Shown piece by piece: positions 9,513-22,323 of a stretch of 55,587 nucleotides of DNA. The notes below the pieces were generated by a model, which worked only from the letters and a program-made list of their open reading frames with translations, had not been told where the DNA came from and ran no database searches. Source of the DNA: Archangium violaceum Cb vi76 (GTDB lineage Bacteria > Myxococcota > Myxococcia > Myxococcales > Myxococcaceae); contig NZ_JPMI01000056.1 in NCBI RefSeq assembly GCF_000733295.1, positions 1 to 55,587 on the forward strand, given 5' to 3'. A program made the translations under genes and the position numbers. Position 1 is the first letter of the stretch; each line of letters starts with the position of its first letter.

Positions 9513-9893
9513 GTGAAGCCCAGAGTCCTGATCGTGGATGACTCGTGGTCCATGCGCCAGACGCTGAGGCTGCTGCTGGCCCCGGACTTCGACTGCGCGC
9601 TCGCCGAGAACGGCATGTCCGCGCTGGAGCAGGCGCGCCAGAGCCCGCCGGACCTCGTCGTGTCGGACGTGAACATGGACGGCATGGACGGGTACGAGCT
9701 GTGCCGCCAGGTGCGCGCCGAGCCCGCCCTCCAGGCGGTGCCCTTCCTCTTCATCAGCGGCCACCCGCCCCGCCCCGGCATGCCCGAGGCCGGTGACGCC
9801 TACCTCATCAAGCCCGTCCAGCCCGCCGTCCTCATCGCGCGGATGCACGAGCTGCTCCAGCCCCGCCCGCTCGCCGCCGTGGCCCGGAGCTGA
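9513..9893 (+). CDS. single-domain response regulator (CheY-like)
   Basis: GTG 9513 follows GGAGAG at good spacing; an upstream GTG at 9468 is possible but adds residues not typical of the family. The 126-residue receiver has the acidic pair (VDDS), the phosphorylated Asp in VVSDVNMDG, Ser in LFISG as the Thr/Ser switch and Lys in YLIKPVQP. No output domain follows, so it should act through protein contact, as CheY and many myxobacterial receivers do. No kinase is adjacent; the nearest is the hybrid-free kinase about 3 kb away, and a link is not shown. Confidence 0.92.
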   Translation: MKPRVLIVDDSWSMRQTLRLLLAPDFDCALAENGMSALEQARQSPPDLVVSDVNMDGMDGYELCRQVRAEPALQAVPFLFISGHPPRPGMPEAGDAYLIKPVQPAVLIARMHELLQPRPLAAVARS

Positions 9894-9900
9894 GCGGACC

Positions 9901-10404
9901 TCACTTCCACAGGAAGCTGTCCGCGCCCCGGTGGGACACCGCGAGCCGCGCCAGGTATTGGCGCTCCTCCCGCACCATGCGCCGGAAGGCCTCGAGCTGC
10001 ATCGCCACCGCGATGAACACCACCGGCATCCACGCCGCCCAGGCGCTCAGCTGCAGCAGGATGGCCACGTAGATGGGATTCTCCAGACGGCGGTAGAGCC
10101 CCGTGGTCTGGGGCTGTGCCGGCAGGCTGGCCGACATCGAGAACGACTGGGCGCGCGCGAGCTGGAGCTCCCCGGCGATCTCCATCCCCAACCCCAGGGC
10201 CTGCACGAAGGCCGCCCCCCATCCCCATCCCCCCGGCAGCTCCAGCGCGAAGAAGAACGGTGCGAGCAACAGGAGCACCGGCAGCGGCATCGCCCTCGGC
10301 ATGATGATGCGCTTGCGCTCCTCGGGAGGCGTGCGCGCCAGGACGACGGCCTCGTTGAGCAAAAAGCACACGAAGAGGATGCGGCTGACGGTGAGGGCAG
10401 TCAT
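9901..10404 (-). CDS. isoprenylcysteine methyltransferase-like membrane protein
   Basis: The 167-residue protein has about four hydrophobic segments and the motif LYRRLENPIYVAIL followed by an acidic EER near the C-terminus, as in ICMT/phospholipid methyltransferase relatives that use S-adenosylmethionine. Its ATG at 10404 overlaps the stop of the upstream gene by four bases (ATGA), so it is translationally coupled to the shortened aldo/keto reductase. Substrate is not predictable. The stop is seven bases from the converging response regulator. Confidence 0.75.
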   Translation of the reverse strand: MTALTVSRILFVCFLLNEAVVLARTPPEERKRIIMPRAMPLPVLLLLAPFFFALELPGGWGWGAAFVQALGLGMEIAGELQLARAQSFSMSASLPAQPQTTGLYRRLENPIYVAILLQLSAWAAWMPVVFIAVAMQLEAFRRMVREERQYLARLAVSHRGADSFLWK

Positions 10405-10826
10405 GCCCCCGGATTCCACCACACGGCGCCCTTGCCCTCGATGGCCCGCGCCGCGCGTTGGCGGACATCCGTCATCTGCTCGGCGGTGAGGGGCTGGAAG
10501 GCCGCGGCGGCGTGGAGCGCGGCGTCCTGCTCGTTGGGGAAGCTCATCCCCATCAGGGCCACGTCTGGATCCAACGTGAGTGTGTAGCGCACGCACTCCT
10601 CCACCCCGAGGCGGGGCAGCGAGGGCGCCTCCGTCTCGGCCCCGCCCGAGCTCACCTTGCCACGCGGACGGGCCTGGAGCGGCCGTCCGTAACCCTCGGT
10701 CTCCCCGAGCAGCTTGCCAGCCCCGAAGGACTTGAAGGCCACCGTGCCCACGGCGGTGGCCTGGAAACCGGTGCGCCCGAGCTGCCGCCGGGCCTGGAAG
10801 CGGGGAAGCGTTCGTTCATCTGCCAT
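10401..10826 (-). CDS. aldo/keto reductase with a large internal deletion
   Basis: The 141-residue ORF opens like an aldo/keto reductase (RRQLGRTGFQATAVG) but passes directly to C-terminal family sequence (AFKSFGAGKLLG, then EECVRYTLTLDPDVALMGM). About 180 residues that normally carry the catalytic Asp, Tyr, Lys and His are absent. The frame is intact, so an in-frame deletion is likely. It cannot be an active reductase. It may persist because the downstream methyltransferase-like gene is translated from its overlapping stop. It diverges from P5C dehydrogenase across about 130 bases. Confidence 0.7.
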   Translation of the reverse strand: MADERTLPRFQARRQLGRTGFQATAVGTVAFKSFGAGKLLGETEGYGRPLQARPRGKVSSGGAETEAPSLPRLGVEECVRYTLTLDPDVALMGMSFPNEQDAALHAAAAFQPLTAEQMTDVRQRAARAIEGKGAVWWNPGA

Positions 10827-10958
10827 GGAAGCCTCAGCCAGGGTGATGGATGTGATGTTCGCAGGTACGGGTTTTACATACCCCGAGGATTCAACCCCTG
10901 GGACGACGGGCTATGCTCCGCCGCCCTTTCCCCCGATTTCTCCCCCGAGGAGCTCCGC

Positions 10959-12596
<1,638 letters not shown>

Positions 12597-14521
12597 CCGC
12601 GGCCGGACTCGCGCGGGGGAAACGGACCGTGAACGTGGTCCCCTCCCCCCGCGCGGAGCGCACCTCGATGGAGCCCCCGTGAGCCTCCACGAGCTGCCGG
12701 CTGATGAAGAGCCCCAGGCCCACGCTGCCCATCGCACCGCCGCCCGCGCTCCGGCCCCGCCGGAAGGGCTCGAACAGGGTGGGCAGCACCTCGGCCGGAA
12801 TGGGCGGGCCCTCGTTGTGGATGTCGAGGCACACCGCCCCCTCTTCTCCCCGCGAGCGCACCCGCACTGGCGTGTCCGCCGGGCTGTGCTGCACGGCGTT
12901 GCCCACCAGGTTGGTGATGACCTGGGCCATGCGGTCCGCATCCCACGCCCCCTGGGCCTCCCCTCCCGTCTCGAAGTGGATGTGCCGCTCGGGGTGCGCG
13001 AGCTGGACCTCCTCCACCACGTGCCGGGCGAGCTCGTGGAAGTCCAGCGGCTTGCGCTCCACGGGAATCCCTCCCACCCGCGCCTGCGTCGAGTCGAGCA
13101 GGTCGCGGATCAACCGGATGGCCCGGTCCGCCGCCGAGTAGATGCGGCTCAATCCCTTCGCCTCCCAGTCCTGGAGCCCCTCGCGCTTGAGCATCGCGCC
13201 GGCGGACATGGAGATGGCGGAGATGGGATTGCGCAAATCATGGGACACCACGGCCACCAGGTCCTCGCGGATGCGGGCCGCCTCCTGGGCCTGCCGGGCG
13301 AGCACCTCCAGCCGGGCCCGGTCCTCCTGCACCTCCCGCAGCAGCCGCTCGCGCTCCTGCGTGGCCTCCTGGAGCGAGCGCGCCATCTTCGTGAAGGTCT
13401 CGGCGAACGTCTTCAGCTCCAGGGGCCCCTCGGCCGGTACCACGATGTCGAGCGCGCCCGCCTGGAGCGCCCGGGCCCGCTCCGTGAGGTGCGACACCGG
13501 GCGGGAGAAGCGTCGCGCGAAGACGATGGAGAGCCCCACGGCGAGCGCCGCCAGCACCAGGGCGAGCTCGACGAGCAGGGTCCGGAGCGTACGCACCGGA
13601 GCGAACGCCTCGGCCTGCTCGATGTGGGCCATGATGCAGCAGCCCCCGAGCTCCTCGATGTGGCGGAAGCCGTGGATGACGCCCACGCCGCGGTAGTCCA
13701 AGGCCAGGAGCTCCGCGTCCCGGCCCGCCAGGCACGCGCGCATGGGGCGGGCATCGATGGGCTCGCTCCAGCGCTCCCCCGAGGGCCCCGGATACCGCGA
13801 CGCCGTGACGAAGACTCCCTGGCTGTCCGCCAGGAACGTCTCCCCCGACTGGCCCAGTCCATAGCGCTCCCGGAAGAGGGGCTCGAGCTGCTCGGTGGCA
13901 CTGAAACGCAGGCCCAGGCTCAGCCCTCCCCGCTGGACGAACATGTCGTAGACACGCTCCGGCCCCCGCTTGGGTTCGACACTCGCCAATTGGCCGGCGG
14001 GCAGTGGGGTCAGCGACTCCAGCGACCGCGCCTCCGCTCCTACCAGGAGGGGTTGCAGCCCGGGAACCACCAGCCTCGCGTCCCGCACCCCCTCGGTGGC
14101 CACGAAACCATCGAGCACGCCCTGGAGGCAGCGGACCCGCTCCGGGCCCCGCACGCAGTCATCGGCCCTGTCCAGCAAGGCGCTGGCGCGCTCATGCTGC
14201 CGGTGCAGCCGCGTCAACAGCGCCTGCTCTCGGGCGCTCGCGGCGATCCCCACCGCCTGGATGGCGTGCTCGCGCACCGCCTCGCTCGCCGTCCGGTAGG
14301 CCAGCCCACCAAGCACCACCGTCGTCACCAACACGGGAGCGAGCATCAGCAGCAGGAGCTGGGCGCGGAAGGAGAGCGTCTTCATGTCCTGCGCAAAGAA
14401 TGCGCATGCGCGGGAGCCATCCACCGCCCTGGCCGGGGATTCCCGGAGGCTCCCGGCCGACCGCCCGGCGACCAGCCGGAACCTCTTCGCCTGGACGGCG
14501 AAGGGGCTATGCTCCCGCGCC

Positions 14522-15232
14522 ATGCCTACTCCCCATATCTCCGCCGCGCCGGGAGACTTCGCCGACGTGGTGCTCATGCCCGGCGACCCGCTTCGCGCCC
14601 GCTACATCGCCCAGCGCTTCCTCCAGGACGCCCGCGAGGTCACCTCCGTCCGCAACATGTACGGCTTCACCGGCCAGAGCCGCGGCCGCAAGGTGTCCGT
14701 CATGGGCCATGGAATGGGAATCCCCTCCATCTCCATCTACGCCACCGAGCTCATCCGCGAGTACGGCGCCCGCGTGCTCATCCGCGTGGGCAGCTGCGGC
14801 GCCCTGCGCCAGGACGTGAAGCTGCGCGACGTCATCATCGCGCTCGCCGCCGGCACCGACTCCAACGTCAACCGCATGCGCCTCAAGGGCCAGGACTTCC
14901 CCGCCGTGGCGGACTTCGCGCTGGCCCGCCAGGCCGCCGAGGCCGCCGAGAAGCGCAAGCTCGCGGCGCGCACCGGCTCCGTCTTCACCGCGGACCTCTT
15001 CTACGCCCCGGGCGGGGAGAACTACGAGGTCCACGAGCGCATGGGCATGCTCGCCGTGGAGATGGAGGTGGCCGGCCTGTACGGCGTGGCCGCCGAGTTC
15101 AACGCCCGCGCGCTCGCGCTGCTCACCGTGTCGGACCACCTGCGCACCGGCGAGAAGCTCAGCGCCGAGGCGCGCCAGACCTCGTTCGACGAGATGATCG
15201 AGCTGGCGCTCGACGTGGCCACCGCTCAGTAG
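14522..15232 (+). CDS. deoD: purine nucleoside phosphorylase (DeoD type)
   Basis: The 236-residue protein matches the hexameric bacterial PNP in length and motif order: [12 protein letters not shown] at the start, [13 protein letters not shown] (phosphate and ribose contacts), [12 protein letters not shown] (the nucleoside-binding Met/Glu) and [10 protein letters not shown] with the catalytic Asp. It cleaves purine nucleosides with phosphate for salvage. The ATG at 14522 lacks a clear Shine-Dalgarno site. The stop overlaps the converging sugar transferase gene by seven bases. Confidence 0.96.
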   Translation: MPTPHISAAPGDFADVVLMPGDPLRARYIAQRFLQDAREVTSVRNMYGFTGQSRGRKVSVMGHGMGIPSISIYATELIREYGARVLIRVGSCGALRQDVKLRDVIIALAAGTDSNVNRMRLKGQDFPAVADFALARQAAEAAEKRKLAARTGSVFTADLFYAPGGENYEVHERMGMLAVEMEVAGLYGVAAEFNARALALLTVSDHLRTGEKLSAEARQTSFDEMIELALDVATAQ

Positions 15233-16803
15233 GCGCCGGTGCGCCGCAGCACGGCCGGCAGCGTCCGCAGCAGGATTTCGAGATCCAACCAGAGCGACCA
15301 GCGGTGGATGTACTCGCAGTCGAGCCGGACCACGTCCTCGAAGTCGGTGATGGAGCTGCGGCCGCTGACCTGCCACAGGCCGGTGATGCCCGGCAGGGCC
15401 CCCAGCCGGCCGAAGTGGTGCTCGCGGTAGTTGACCAGGTCCGACTCGAAGAAGGGCCTGGGACCCACCAGCGACATCTCCCCGCGCAGCACGTTGAGCA
15501 GCTGGGGCAGCTCGTCCAGGCTCCACTTGCGCAGGAAGGCGCCCACGCGGGTGACGCGAGGGTCGTTGGGAATCTTGAAGAGGCGCGCGTCGCCGCTGGT
15601 GTTGAGGTGGGCCAGCTTGGCCTTCTCCGCGTCGGCGCCCACCCGCATGGTGCGGAACTTCATCATGCGGAAGATGCGGCCGCCCTGCCCCACCCGCTCC
15701 TGGGCGAAGAAGACGGGCCCGCGCGAGTCGAGCTTGATGGCGATGGCGATGAGCGCCAGCAGCGGGGAGATGGCCAGCAGCCCCAGGCCCGCGCACACCA
15801 GGTCCACCCCCCGCTTGACCCACATCTGCTGCGCGCGCAGCGAGGGGACGGTGAGCTCCATGAAGGACATGGAGCGGTAGGAGATGGGCGAGGGACGCAC
15901 CCAGCCGAGCCGGTCATACCGGGACACGGCCATCAGCCGGACGCCGGCGGACACCACGGCCTCCGTCAGCACCTTGATCTGCTCATCGTCCACGAGGCCG
16001 CACAGGACCACGGTGTCCACGGCGTTGTGCTGCAGCACGTTCCACAGGTCATCCACGGAGCCGAGCACCTTGTCCGGACCCTCACTGGGAAGCTCGGGCA
16101 CGGTGGGGGAGACCCAGCCCACCACCTCCAGCACGCCGAAGTGCTCCAGACGCTTGTGCACGCGCTGGCAGGTCGGATCGTCCGGAGAGCCGACCAACAT
16201 CACCCGCTCGACGGGGGAGTGGAAGGCGGGGATGCGGATGAGCCGGGCGATGAGCTGATCGAGCACGAAGCGGTTCACCATGACGGCGGCGCCCAGGCCG
16301 CCCACCGCGGTGAAGTAATGCACCACCACGGGGGCGATGCCGCGCACCCACAGATCTCGCCAGAGCACCAGGCCCACCGCGAGCAGCACGCCGCTGACGA
16401 CCCGCCGCAGCGAGCGCCAGTCATCTCCCGAGCGATAGGCCCCGGCGATGAGCAGACCCACCACGAGGGCGCCACCCATCTGCCATCCGCCCGCGGAGCC
16501 GAGCGGAGGCACGGCCCAGCGGGTGGCCGCGTCGAGGGGCTCGAGCTTGTGACTGGTCTGCACGACGTTCAACGCGGCGCGGACCATGAGGAAGGCCACG
16601 ATGTCCGCGACGAGCAGCAGGAAGACGCGCGAGGTGGCCCTCAGGGCGTGCATGAGCAGCGTGCGGGAGGCACGGCGCTGCAGCACGACACGAGGAGGAA
16701 CCAGCCAGAGCGGTTTGGAGGGGACCGCGACCGCGAGGAATCGGCCAGACGCGGTGGTCGTCCCGGGGGGAGGGACAGGCGAGGCAGGGGGACTCACTCT
16801 CAT
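15226..16803 (-). CDS. polyprenyl-phosphate sugar-1-phosphate transferase (exopolysaccharide initiation)
   Basis: From ATG 16803 the product is 525 residues: several N-terminal membrane spans, a CoA-binding-like/Rossmann segment ([15 protein letters not shown]), another span and a C-terminal bacterial sugar transferase domain ([52 protein letters not shown]). This WbaP/EpsZ-like layout moves a sugar-1-phosphate onto undecaprenyl phosphate to start a polysaccharide repeat unit. No polysaccharide cluster is adjacent; an EpsZ-like role is recalled from Myxococcus and not proved. The ribosome-binding site is weak, so a nearby alternative start is possible. Confidence 0.92.
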   Translation of the reverse strand: MRVSPPASPVPPPGTTTASGRFLAVAVPSKPLWLVPPRVVLQRRASRTLLMHALRATSRVFLLLVADIVAFLMVRAALNVVQTSHKLEPLDAATRWAVPPLGSAGGWQMGGALVVGLLIAGAYRSGDDWRSLRRVVSGVLLAVGLVLWRDLWVRGIAPVVVHYFTAVGGLGAAVMVNRFVLDQLIARLIRIPAFHSPVERVMLVGSPDDPTCQRVHKRLEHFGVLEVVGWVSPTVPELPSEGPDKVLGSVDDLWNVLQHNAVDTVVLCGLVDDEQIKVLTEAVVSAGVRLMAVSRYDRLGWVRPSPISYRSMSFMELTVPSLRAQQMWVKRGVDLVCAGLGLLAISPLLALIAIAIKLDSRGPVFFAQERVGQGGRIFRMMKFRTMRVGADAEKAKLAHLNTSGDARLFKIPNDPRVTRVGAFLRKWSLDELPQLLNVLRGEMSLVGPRPFFESDLVNYREHHFGRLGALPGITGLWQVSGRSSITDFEDVVRLDCEYIHRWSLWLDLEILLRTLPAVLRRTGAY

Positions 16804-16998
16804 ATTTTGCCACTCGCCCGGCAGCCGAGTCCATGCTTGATCTGGAATAAAGACCCGACCTGGGGGGTTGGAGCGCCCTCGTGCTCGCTCGGCCGCTACA
16901 TGCCGGACGGCATATTCCGAACACGCCGGGAACCGCGCACCAGGGGTGTTGCGCCCCACACACCTCCGCCATGACGGACATCCTGTAGAGCGGATGTC

Positions 16999-17027
16999 TT
17001 GACAACATAGCGGAGGGGGTTCATGTT
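16999..17027 (+). promoter_or_regulatory. possible sigma-70-type promoter for the met leader
   Basis: A perfect TTGACA (16999-17004) is followed after 17 bases by CATGTT (17022-17027), a poor -10 match. Perfect -35 hexamers are rare in DNA this GC-rich, and the site lies 55 bases before the structured leader. It is a prediction only. Confidence 0.4.
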
Positions 17028-17041
17028 GGCGGGCATCATGA

Positions 17042-18523
<1,482 letters not shown>

Positions 18524-18588
18524 ACCAAGAGCCCATCCATCTCCCTACGTCCACTCCCCTGCCCCAGTGCCCCACTCGAGCCCAACCA

Positions 18589-18623
18589 CCCCTCGCCCTC
18601 CGGGAGAGGGACGGGGTGAGGGT
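18589..18623 (+). repeat. dispersed palindromic element, copy 2
   Basis: The stem is the same as in copy 1 with one mismatch (CCCTCGCCC against GGGAGAGGG) and the same ACGGGGTGAGGGT tail. It lies in the metY-metX gap, 32 bases from copy 3. The flanks TCGAGCCCAACCA repeat directly on either side of the element, so they may mark a duplication. Confidence 0.75.
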
Positions 18624-18654
18624 ATCGAGCCCAACCAGGTTGGCTCCGTGTATG

Positions 18655-18690
18655 CCCCCTCTCCCTCTGGGAGAGGGCTGGGGTGAGGGT
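18655..18690 (+). repeat. dispersed palindromic element, copy 3
   Basis: CCCTCTCCC/GGGAGAGGG stem with tail CTGGGGTGAGGGT, ending 40 bases before the metX start. In mRNA it would place a stable hairpin between metY and metX and could limit read-through or 3' decay. Confidence 0.78.
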
Positions 18691-18729
18691 CTGCATCGCA
18701 CCGTGAACCCATCCCACGAGGAACCCCGC

Positions 18730-20136
18730 ATGTTTCCGTCGCCCTGTGTCTTCGACCTCTCACTGCCCGACCTGCCGCTCGAAGCAGGGGCGCGGGTCAT
18801 GTCCCACGTGGCGCGAGGCTGGTGGTGGGGGCCCGAGCAGGACCTGCCCTGGCTGCGTTCAAGAGCCCAGCTACTCCCGAAAGAAACGGTGCGGGAGAAC
18901 GCATTGAGAGTCGTGCGCCGCACGAAGGAAGAGCTCCACCGGCTGGCCACTCCGCCACGGAACCAGCCCCCGGTGAGCCCGGACGCGACGGTGCCCACGG
19001 TGCTGCTGGTGCACGCGCTGACGGGAGACATGCGAGCGGGAGGAGAGGGAGGGTGGTGGGAGCCGGTCATCGGACCGGGCCGAGCACTGGATCCGGAGCG
19101 GATGCGGCTGCTGTGCTTCAACAACCTGGGCTCCTGTTACGGGAGCTCGGGGCCGGCGGACGAGGGCTTCCCGGGGCGCGTGGACGACCACCGCTTCACC
19201 CCTCCCGAGCCACTGCCAAGGGGAGGCCTGCGGCAGAACGAGCACCAGTTACCGGCCACGGTGACGCCGTGGGACCAGGCGCGGGCCATCCTGCAGGCGT
19301 TGGACGCGCTAGGAGTCGAGCGGCTCGCCCTGGTGGTCGGGGGTTCGCTGGGAGGGATGATCGTCCTGTGCCTCGCCGTACTGGCGCCGGAGCGCTTCGA
19401 GCGAATCTGTCCCATCGCGGCGGCGGAGGAGGCGAGTCCGTGGGTGGTGGGGTGGAACCACGTGGCGAGGCAGGCGCTGCTGCTGGACCCGGAGTTCCCC
19501 GAGGCGCCCGCGCGAGGCCTGGAGCTGGCGAGGCAGCTCGCGATGCTCACCTACCGGGCGGAGCCGGGCCTGCAATCGCGGCACGGGAGGAACCAGCCGC
19601 GCCCGGGAGAGACCCAGTCGGCCGAGTGGTCCTCGCGGGCGCTCTACCCCATCCAGAGCTACCTGGAGTACCAGGGAGCGAAGCTGAGGGCGCGCTTCGA
19701 CGCGCGGACCTACCTGGCGCTGCTGGGAGCGATGGATCACCACGACCTCGCGCGGGCGCCGGAGGGAGACGCGGGTGAACCCTGGGGAGTGGCCCGCATC
19801 CGCGCGAGTGCCCTGTGCGTGGGCATCGACAACGACCAGCTCTTCTACCCCGAGCACATGGAGCGGCTGACGAACCGCCTGCGGACGCTCGGACGCCACG
19901 CGGAGTACGCGGAGCTCTCCAGTGCGCACGGGCACGACGGCTTCCTCATCGAGTGGGAGCCGCTCGACGGGCTGCTGCGGCGCGCGCTCGCCCTGCCTCG
20001 AGCTCCGGGCCCGGGGTACGAGGGCACGTCCACGGGAGGGGACGCCCCCTCCACGCCAGGAACGGTGGAGGAGGTGTTGCCGGCCGCCCTGCACTCGGCG
20101 GCGTACGCATTGTCCACTCGGCCCGCTCCTTGCTGA
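18730..20136 (+). CDS. metX: homoserine O-acetyltransferase (MetX-like)
   Basis: ATG 18730 follows GAGGA. The alpha/beta-hydrolase core shows VLLVHALTGD, the nucleophile Ser in VVGGSLGGM, Asp in GIDNDQLFYP and His in SSAHGHDGFL, as in MetX. At 468 residues it is about 90 longer than usual, with an N-terminal addition of about 70 residues and a Pro/Gly-rich tail of about 40. Position behind metY supports homoserine acetylation for methionine synthesis. A different acyl group or acceptor cannot be excluded, since LTGD replaces the more usual LTGS. Confidence 0.88.
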   Translation: MFPSPCVFDLSLPDLPLEAGARVMSHVARGWWWGPEQDLPWLRSRAQLLPKETVRENALRVVRRTKEELHRLATPPRNQPPVSPDATVPTVLLVHALTGDMRAGGEGGWWEPVIGPGRALDPERMRLLCFNNLGSCYGSSGPADEGFPGRVDDHRFTPPEPLPRGGLRQNEHQLPATVTPWDQARAILQALDALGVERLALVVGGSLGGMIVLCLAVLAPERFERICPIAAAEEASPWVVGWNHVARQALLLDPEFPEAPARGLELARQLAMLTYRAEPGLQSRHGRNQPRPGETQSAEWSSRALYPIQSYLEYQGAKLRARFDARTYLALLGAMDHHDLARAPEGDAGEPWGVARIRASALCVGIDNDQLFYPEHMERLTNRLRTLGRHAEYAELSSAHGHDGFLIEWEPLDGLLRRALALPRAPGPGYEGTSTGGDAPSTPGTVEEVLPAALHSAAYALSTRPAPC

Positions 20137-20190
20137 GAAGTAGCGCGGGGGCAGTTGACCGGAGAGGTCACCCGTCGCAGGCTTGAAGGC

Positions 20191-21006
20191 ATGGGACGGC
20201 ACACACACGAGGGTGAGGACGCCATCCCCCGGGCGCCCACACAAGAGGAGTGGGAGGCGATGGGGCCGGAGGAGCGGGAGCGGGTGGTGGAGTCACTGCC
20301 CGGAGAGGTGACGTGGGACGAGATGGCCATGCCGGAGGGCGACAAACACCTCCGGGCCAAGGTGCGCACGCTGGACCTGCTCGAGGGCTACTTCAGCCAT
20401 CAGCGGCGCAAGGTGTACATCGGTGCGGAGCTGCCCATCTACTACCCGGGCGAGCGCCGCTTCGCCCCGGACCTGCTGGTGGTGCTGGATGTGGAGACGC
20501 ACGAGCGGGAGAAGTGGGTGGTGAGCCACGAGGGCAAGGGGCTGGACTGGGTGCTGGAGGTCCACGTGGGCGGCGACCGGAAGAAGGACGCCGAGCACAA
20601 CGTGGAGCGCTACGCGCGGTTGGGGATTCCCGAATACTTCATCTACGACCGGGCCCGGGAGCGGCTGGAGGGCTACCGGTTACCGGAGTCGGGGGTGAAG
20701 CGGTACGAGCGGATGGAGACGAAGCAGGGCCGCTACACCTCGGAGGTGCTGGGACTGGAGCTGGAGGTGGTGAACGCGCGCTTGCAGATATGGGCAGGCA
20801 ACGCGCTGCTGCTGGAGTCGGGAGAACTGGTGGAACGAATGCGCGAGAAGCTGGAGGAAGTGCAGCGGCGGGTGGACGAAGAGGCGCGGCTGCGCGAACA
20901 GGAAACGCGGCTGCGCGAGCAGGAAGCGCGGCGGCGCGAAGAGGCGGAGCGCCGCATCGCGGAGCTGACGGCCGAGTTGGAACGCCTCCAGCACCGCGAG
21001 CAGTGA
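20191..21006 (+). CDS. Uma2-family protein (PD-(D/E)XK nuclease fold)
   Basis: ATG 20191 follows GAAGG. The 271-residue protein carries the DUF820/Uma2 signature: FAPDLLVVLD, then DWVLEVHVGGDRKKDAEHN and YARLGIPEYFIYD, which place the Asp, Glu-x-His and Lys expected of a restriction-like fold. The final 70 residues form an uninterrupted charged coiled coil with LREQE repeats. Such genes are abundant in myxobacteria and cyanobacteria and their role is unsettled. It lies 54 bases after metX on the same strand, which could be chance. Confidence 0.85.
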   Translation: MGRHTHEGEDAIPRAPTQEEWEAMGPEERERVVESLPGEVTWDEMAMPEGDKHLRAKVRTLDLLEGYFSHQRRKVYIGAELPIYYPGERRFAPDLLVVLDVETHEREKWVVSHEGKGLDWVLEVHVGGDRKKDAEHNVERYARLGIPEYFIYDRARERLEGYRLPESGVKRYERMETKQGRYTSEVLGLELEVVNARLQIWAGNALLLESGELVERMREKLEEVQRRVDEEARLREQETRLREQEARRREEAERRIAELTAELERLQHREQ

Positions 21007-21015
21007 AGGCCGGGC

Positions 21016-22083
21016 TCAGCTCCCAGCGTGATGGGCGTAGACGGGAGCGTCCACCTCCTGGGTGAAGGCGCGCAGCTGCTTGTAGTCGTGGTACTCGGCC
21101 TGGAGCGTCACCGCGTCTCCCACCTCGATGCGCGTATCGCCGGAGGGGTGCAGCAACTCGGCGCCCTTGCCGCCCCGGCGCATGGACAACGCCAGCCCTC
21201 CGAAGCGGTCCCGCACCTCGGAGATGGTCAACCCTGGCAGCCCCTCACGCGCCTCGAAGACGGACACCACCATCAGGTGCGTGCCGATGCGGAACGAGTG
21301 GACGATGCGCGGATCCAACGCCGCCAGCGCCATGGCGGGAGCCGCCAGCGACGAGCTGCTCAGCGCCTCGGCCTTGAAGGTGTCGCGCACCTTGGCCACC
21401 AGGTCATCGTCGAAGAGCCGGATGACCACGCGGATGTCCGGGTTCATCTTCCGCGCGTCCAGCGCGATGTTCAGGTTGGCCAGGTCATCGTCCGTGGCGC
21501 AGACGATGGCCGCCGCCGTCTTCACGTTGGTGCGTGGCAGGCACTGGTGGCTGCGGATGTCGTCGATGAGCAGCGGCACCTGCTCGTCGCGCAGCACCGC
21601 CACGAAGGCCGCCTCCTCGCGCTTCTCCACCACCACCACGTCCATGCCCAGCGAGCGCAACTGCACCACCACGCGGTACCCCACCCTCCCCGCGCCGCAC
21701 ACCACCACGTGCCCCTTGAACGTCTCGGCGATCACCTCGAACCACTCCTTGTCCTGCCGGTGCCTGGCGAAGAAGAGATAGGCGAAGCGCACCACGCCGT
21801 CGACGAGCACCGCGATGCCCACCGGCGGGATGACCATGTCGAGGAACATCAACAGGCTGTCATCCACGTCCAGAGAGGGCTGCCCGTAGAGCAGGAAGTA
21901 GACGTGGCGTAGCGCCTTGCCCAGGCTCACCCCGTGCCCGTCCGGCCCGACGTAGCGCCAGCGGTAGAGCAACGGCATGCAGCCGAAGAGCAACACCGCC
22001 ATGAGGACCGTCGTGCGGAAACGGCGCAGCAGCGCGAACAGGTACCGCAGATTCATCGCCAGGCGGCGGCGGGGAGTCACCAT
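21016..22083 (-). CDS. TrkA-N/TrkA-C protein with two membrane spans, channel-like
   Basis: I chose ATG 22083 (355 aa); ATG 22134 and 22056 are alternatives and none has a clear ribosome-binding site. After a basic N-terminus come two hydrophobic segments (TTVLMAVLLFGCMPLL; VIPPVGIAVLVDGVVRFAYL), then an RCK-type Rossmann domain (VVVCGAGRVGYRVVVQL) and a TrkA-C domain. The layout is that of a bacterial potassium channel with an NAD-binding gate, but the selectivity filter (T-x-GYG) is missing between the spans. It may be an ion-transport regulator and not a pore. Confidence 0.85.
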   Translation of the reverse strand: MVTPRRRLAMNLRYLFALLRRFRTTVLMAVLLFGCMPLLYRWRYVGPDGHGVSLGKALRHVYFLLYGQPSLDVDDSLLMFLDMVIPPVGIAVLVDGVVRFAYLFFARHRQDKEWFEVIAETFKGHVVVCGAGRVGYRVVVQLRSLGMDVVVVEKREEAAFVAVLRDEQVPLLIDDIRSHQCLPRTNVKTAAAIVCATDDDLANLNIALDARKMNPDIRVVIRLFDDDLVAKVRDTFKAEALSSSSLAAPAMALAALDPRIVHSFRIGTHLMVVSVFEAREGLPGLTISEVRDRFGGLALSMRRGGKGAELLHPSGDTRIEVGDAVTLQAEYHDYKQLRAFTQEVDAPVYAHHAGS

Positions 22084-22140
22084 CGCCTGCCTGCGTACCA
22101 CGGCCGTGGCACCTCGACCACCCACGAGGCGCATGACACG

Positions 22141-22323
22141 ATGTCAGACATGAACATCCTGGTGGGGGCCTTCACGGTGCTGGTGGGCCTGAGCTGTGCG
22201 TACTGGCTCCTGGGCGCGTGGGGCTTCGTGCAACTCGCGCGGACACGCCTCACTCCAGCCGCAGGAAGTCCACCCAACCCGCGTCGCCGCCGGCCGTGCC
22301 ACTGCCGCTCTTGCGATAGATGA
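22141..22323 (+). CDS. possible small membrane peptide or gene remnant (60 aa)
   Basis: The ORF starts at ATG 22141 and its first 33 residues form a convincing membrane helix (NILVGAFTVLVGLSCAYWLLG). The remaining residues are Arg/Pro/Cys-rich and overlap the 3' end of the gene on the other strand (from 22250), so they are probably not native. It may be the 5' end of a larger gene cut off by rearrangement. Weak ribosome-binding site. Confidence 0.25.
   Translation: MSDMNILVGAFTVLVGLSCAYWLLGAWGFVQLARTRLTPAAGSPPNPRRRRPCHCRSCDR

Noticed and set aside
12679-16974. A 1,431-codon plus-strand open frame running across the kinase, deoD and the sugar transferase
   Set aside because: It crosses three well supported genes, and its translation has no domain-like sequence.
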